The translations under genes and the position numbers were made by a program. A stretch of 64,000 nt of DNA from Acidulodesulfobacterium sp021802425 (GTDB taxonomy: Bacteria; SZUA-79; Acidulodesulfobacterales; Acidulodesulfobacteraceae), in NCBI GenBank assembly GCA_021802425.1, contig JAJZXJ010000001.1, positions 1 to 64,000 on the forward strand, written 5' to 3'. The notes under the pieces were generated by a model that was not told the origin of the DNA, did no database searches, and saw only the letters and a list, made by a program, of their open reading frames with translations. Below are positions 61,290-64,000 of this stretch, piece by piece (position 1 is the first letter of the stretch; every line of letters begins with the position of its first letter).

Positions 61290-62345
61290 GTGGCTTTTTT
61301 TACTTTAAGATTAACCGAAGACGATGTCGTCGAGATGATTGACCAGAGGAAACTTCCTTTGGAGATTTCCTATGTCAAGTTAAAAAGTTACGAAGATGTG
61401 TATGATGCCATAAAAAATATGATTGTCAGGGGGGCGCCTGCTATCGGGGTGTCGGCCGCTTTCGGGCTGTATCTCGGGGCCAAGTCATTGTTGAACTCAT
61501 CCGAGGCAAAGGATTACGAAGCATTTAAGGAGAAGTTTTTTAATATAGCTGGTTTTATGTTTTCGGCAAGGCCTACGGCGGTTAATTTAGGATGGGCGAT
61601 AGAAAGAATAAAATCGCTCGTTATAAAAGATAAAGGCAAAACCGTAACCTCAATAGTACAAGACATAAAAACAGAGTCATTAAAGATATACGATGAGGAT
61701 ATAGAAATAAACAAAAATATGGGACATTACGGAGCAGAGCTTTTAAAAGACGGCTATACGGTGCTGACCCACTGCAATGCCGGCGCATTGGCAACCGCCG
61801 GTTACGGGACGGCGCTGGGAGTTATAAGGGCTGCCGTTGAAAACAATAAAAGAATATCGGTAATTGCAGATGAAACAAGGCCGTTTCTTCAGGGCGCAAG
61901 GCTTACGGTCTGGGAGCTTATGGAGGATAATATTCCCGTAACATTGATTGCGGATAATTCCGCAGGATTATTAATGAGAAAAGGAAAGATAAATGCCGTC
62001 ATAGTCGGCGCGGATAGAATCGCCTCGAACGGAGATGTTGCCAATAAAATCGGGACATATCAGGTTGCGGTTCTGGCGCATGAAAATAATATTCCGTTCT
62101 ATGTCGCCGCCCCGCTTTCTACCATAGATTTAAAACTCGAATCCGGCGATGAAATTCCTATAGAAGAAAGGGACATAGATGAAGTTGTTAATGTGTTCGG
62201 AACAAGAATCGCCCCAAACGGCGTTGAGGCTTTAAATTACGCATTCGATATAACGCCGAATAAATATGTCAAAGCGATAATAACGGAAAAAGGAGTTTTA
62301 TATCCCCCGTATAAAAAATCTATTGCAGAAGCCTTCGGTATATGA
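61290..62345 (+). CDS. mtnA: S-methyl-5-thioribose-1-phosphate isomerase
   Basis: Isomerises methylthioribose-1-phosphate to methylthioribulose-1-phosphate in methionine salvage, recycling the by-product of polyamine synthesis (speD is at 10039). 351 residues of the aIF2B-like fold: VRGAPAIGVSAAFG, the catalytic Cys in THCNAGALATAGYG, ADETRPFLQGARLT, and the catalytic Asp in VGADRIASNGDVANKIGTY. The start is GTG 61290 with GGAGG 8 bases upstream; the TTG at 61275 lies in the ribosome site. Confidence 0.92.
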   Translation: MAFFTLRLTEDDVVEMIDQRKLPLEISYVKLKSYEDVYDAIKNMIVRGAPAIGVSAAFGLYLGAKSLLNSSEAKDYEAFKEKFFNIAGFMFSARPTAVNLGWAIERIKSLVIKDKGKTVTSIVQDIKTESLKIYDEDIEINKNMGHYGAELLKDGYTVLTHCNAGALATAGYGTALGVIRAAVENNKRISVIADETRPFLQGARLTVWELMEDNIPVTLIADNSAGLLMRKGKINAVIVGADRIASNGDVANKIGTYQVAVLAHENNIPFYVAAPLSTIDLKLESGDEIPIEERDIDEVVNVFGTRIAPNGVEALNYAFDITPNKYVKAIITEKGVLYPPYKKSIAEAFGI

Positions 62346-62428
62346 TATTATCGTATAACTTATATAAAGTAAAACACTTTTTTATTTTGATTTAGTTAAT
62401 CGTTAAAATTTGAAAAAGAGAGAAAAAA

Positions 62429-63376
62429 ATGAGTAAAGGTAAGGAAAAAATCAGCCCTTTTGCAGGGTCTAAATTTTGGATGGATGGAGAGTTTGTAGAT
62501 TATGAAGACGCAAAAGTTTCGGTGAACAGCCACTCTTTGCATTACGGCTTGGGGGCTTTCGAGGGCATCAGATGTTATGAAACAAAATCAGGCAAGCCGG
62601 CGATTTTCAGGCTCGATGAACATATCGACAGAATTTATAATTCCTGCCATATACTTCAAATACCCGTTCCTTATGCAAAAAAAGAGATTAAAAGCGCAAT
62701 CGTAAAAGTAGTTAAAATAAATAAATTTAAAGAATGTTATATAAGACCTGTCGTTTTTATCGGAGATAGGGGCGGATTAGGTATTTTTATAAAGGATTAT
62801 GATACAAGAGTGGCGATATCGGCATGGTACTGGGGGGCGTATCTGGGGGAAGAAGCCCTTAAAACAGGCATTAGGGCCAAGGTATCGTCTTACGCAAGGT
62901 TCCATGTCAACACATTTATGGGGATGTCAAAATCGACAGGCCAGTATATTAATTCCATACTTGCAAAAAAAGAGGTTGTGAGCGCCGGTTACGATGAGGC
63001 AATTATGTTGGATACCTCAGGTTTTGTTTGCGAGGCAAGCGGCGAAAATATCTTTGTTTATTCGGGCGGTTATATAAAAACTCCTCCGTTGTCATCCGTT
63101 CTTCCCGGCATCACAAGAAGCAGCGTTATAGAGGTTATGGAAAATGAAATGGGTTTAAAGGTCAAAGAAGAAAGGGTTACGAGAGACGAGCTTTATATTG
63201 CGGACGAGGTTTTTTTAACGGGTACCGCAGCCGAAGTTACGCCGGTCAGAGAAATAGACGACCGAAAGATAGGCATAGGAAAGGCGGGCAGAATTGCTCT
63301 TGAACTTCAGGAAAAGTTTTTTAACATAGTCAAAGGCGGGGATAAGAAGCATGAAAAGTGGCTGACATATCTATAA
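62429..63376 (+). CDS. ilvE: Branched-chain amino acid aminotransferase
   Basis: A PLP fold-type IV enzyme performing the last step of valine, leucine and isoleucine synthesis. 315 residues. HSLHYGLGAFEGIRCYET is the substrate-loop signature, R in FRLDEHIDRI, the PLP lysine K168 in GMSKSTGQYINS, EAIMLDTSGFVCEASGENIFV, and FLTGTAAEVTPVREID near the C-terminus. Complete with GAGAG before the ATG. It is 83 bases after mtnA. Confidence 0.93.
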   Translation: MSKGKEKISPFAGSKFWMDGEFVDYEDAKVSVNSHSLHYGLGAFEGIRCYETKSGKPAIFRLDEHIDRIYNSCHILQIPVPYAKKEIKSAIVKVVKINKFKECYIRPVVFIGDRGGLGIFIKDYDTRVAISAWYWGAYLGEEALKTGIRAKVSSYARFHVNTFMGMSKSTGQYINSILAKKEVVSAGYDEAIMLDTSGFVCEASGENIFVYSGGYIKTPPLSSVLPGITRSSVIEVMENEMGLKVKEERVTRDELYIADEVFLTGTAAEVTPVREIDDRKIGIGKAGRIALELQEKFFNIVKGGDKKHEKWLTYL

Positions 63377-63439
63377 TAGATAGGCTCGCCGTTTCATTTT
63401 TTCATAATTTTAAGAAAACCTGCGGGAGCCAAATTCGGT

Positions 63440-64000
63440 TTAAAAATAATATTTATTTTTGTTAAGAAAAATTTGAAACAATTCTATAAGCATCGGTACG
63501 GAATCCGCAATTATATTGACATGCCCCCCCGGCTTATGTTTCCATTCGACGCTCACCTCTTTTACTTTAATATTATTCAGCAAAGCGATATAAAGTATTT
63601 CTACATCGAACGAAAACCCCTTTATTACCGATTTTGAAAATATCTTTTTAGCCGTCTCCAATCTAAAAGCTTTAAATCCGCATTGCGAATCGTAAAAATT
63701 AATGCCTAAAAGTTTAGACTTTACAAAACTAAATGTTTTTCCGACAAAATTCCTGAAGGGCGGCTGGATTATGACCGAACCGCCTTCCAAATAGCGGGAA
63801 CCTATTATGACATCCAGATCCTTGTCTTTTTTAAAAATATTGATAAATTTGGCAATCTCGCCCGCATCCGTCGATGAATCCGCATCCATAAAAAATACAT
63901 ATTCATAATTAGCGGACAGAATGCCCTCTTTAACAGCCGTTCCCTTTCCCGACCTCGTAATGGTGATAATCCGTAAATCGGATGCGAGCATATCTTTCAA
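63440..64000 (-). CDS. Glycosyltransferase family 2, N-terminus beyond the window (partial)
   Basis: The C-terminal ~186 residues of a GT-A glycosyltransferase of the dolichol-phosphate mannose/glucose synthase type. FMDADSSTDAGEIAKFI holds the metal-binding DxD-like motif. IGSRYLEGGSVI, QCGFKAFRLETAKKIFSKS and KVKEVSVEWKHKPGGHVN are typical of the DPM1/ALG5-like group. The N-terminal PAYNEE-type segment must lie past 64000. It probably transfers a sugar to a polyprenyl phosphate for envelope glycans. Convergent with ilvE. Confidence 0.85.
   Translation of the reverse strand: MKDMLASDLRIITITRSGKGTAVKEGILSANYEYVFFMDADSSTDAGEIAKFINIFKKDKDLDVIIGSRYLEGGSVIIQPPFRNFVGKTFSFVKSKLLGINFYDSQCGFKAFRLETAKKIFSKSVIKGFSFDVEILYIALLNNIKVKEVSVEWKHKPGGHVNIIADSVPMLIELFQIFLNKNKYYF

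Overview
The window is about 64 kb of an AT-rich bacterial chromosome from a Gram-negative organism. It has BamE-like and DUF481 outer-membrane proteins, ExbB/ExbD, type II/IV pseudopilins with a prepilin peptidase, and a soluble lytic transglycosylase. A fused AhbA-AhbB siroheme decarboxylase, LL-diaminopimelate aminotransferase, small c-type cytochromes and an indirect GatCAB tRNA-amidation route fit a deltaproteobacterial/Desulfobacterota-like lineage. That placement is an inference from gene content; no 16S gene is present.

Layout. 1-0.5 kb: 3' end of 23S rRNA, 5S rRNA and a strong terminator. 0.6-15.5 kb: prepilin peptidase, envelope proteins, tRNA-Met(CAU), a GGDEF cyclase, a CheV-type coupling protein, bioD-dapL-folK, speD, an L,D-transpeptidase, a chemoreceptor and two tandem near-duplicate cytochromes c. 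15.6-26.8 kb: siroheme decarboxylase, exbB-exbD, then a purine/pyrimidine/NAD block (purB, purS-purQ-purL, purF, pyrE, a lipoprotein, nadB). 26.8-33.2 kb: a PhoB-type phosphate region with two Pho-box promoters; one precedes pstC-pstA-pstB-phoU (no pstS here), the other a 73-residue protein of unknown function. Between them lie a pseudopilin, a flavin-barrel protein and queC. 33.2-49.6 kb: two divergently transcribed peptide-transporter permeases, a BamE-like lipoprotein, dapF, a lytic transglycosylase, ligA, a YVTN propeller, a UbiB-like kinase, and a tight glmU-glmS-uvrD/pcrA cluster. 49.7-61.2 kb: gatC-gatA-gatB, interrupted by a defence island. 61.3-64 kb: mtnA, ilvE and a glycosyltransferase cut by the window end.

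The most unusual region is 51.7-61.2 kb. The first 360 bp shared by gatB occur twice as an apparently identical direct repeat (51739-52098 and 59677-60036) flanking about 7.6 kb. The left copy is truncated and runs in frame into a diverged second copy of the 3' end of gatA. This suggests that in a donor the island lay between gatA and gatB, was excised as a circle by microhomology, and integrated here through gatB homology; an assembly chimera is the main alternative. The island holds a type I restriction remnant (HsdR N-terminus joined to the HsdS C-terminus), an RloC-like AAA protein with a zinc-hook CxxC and a candidate anticodon-nuclease R/E/H triad, an OLD-like AAA-TOPRIM protein, a decayed DUF1016 nuclease gene, and an intact RloA-RloB (AbiL-like) pair. 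The complete gatB is bracketed by two paired inverted-repeat elements that each have a 34-bp centre.
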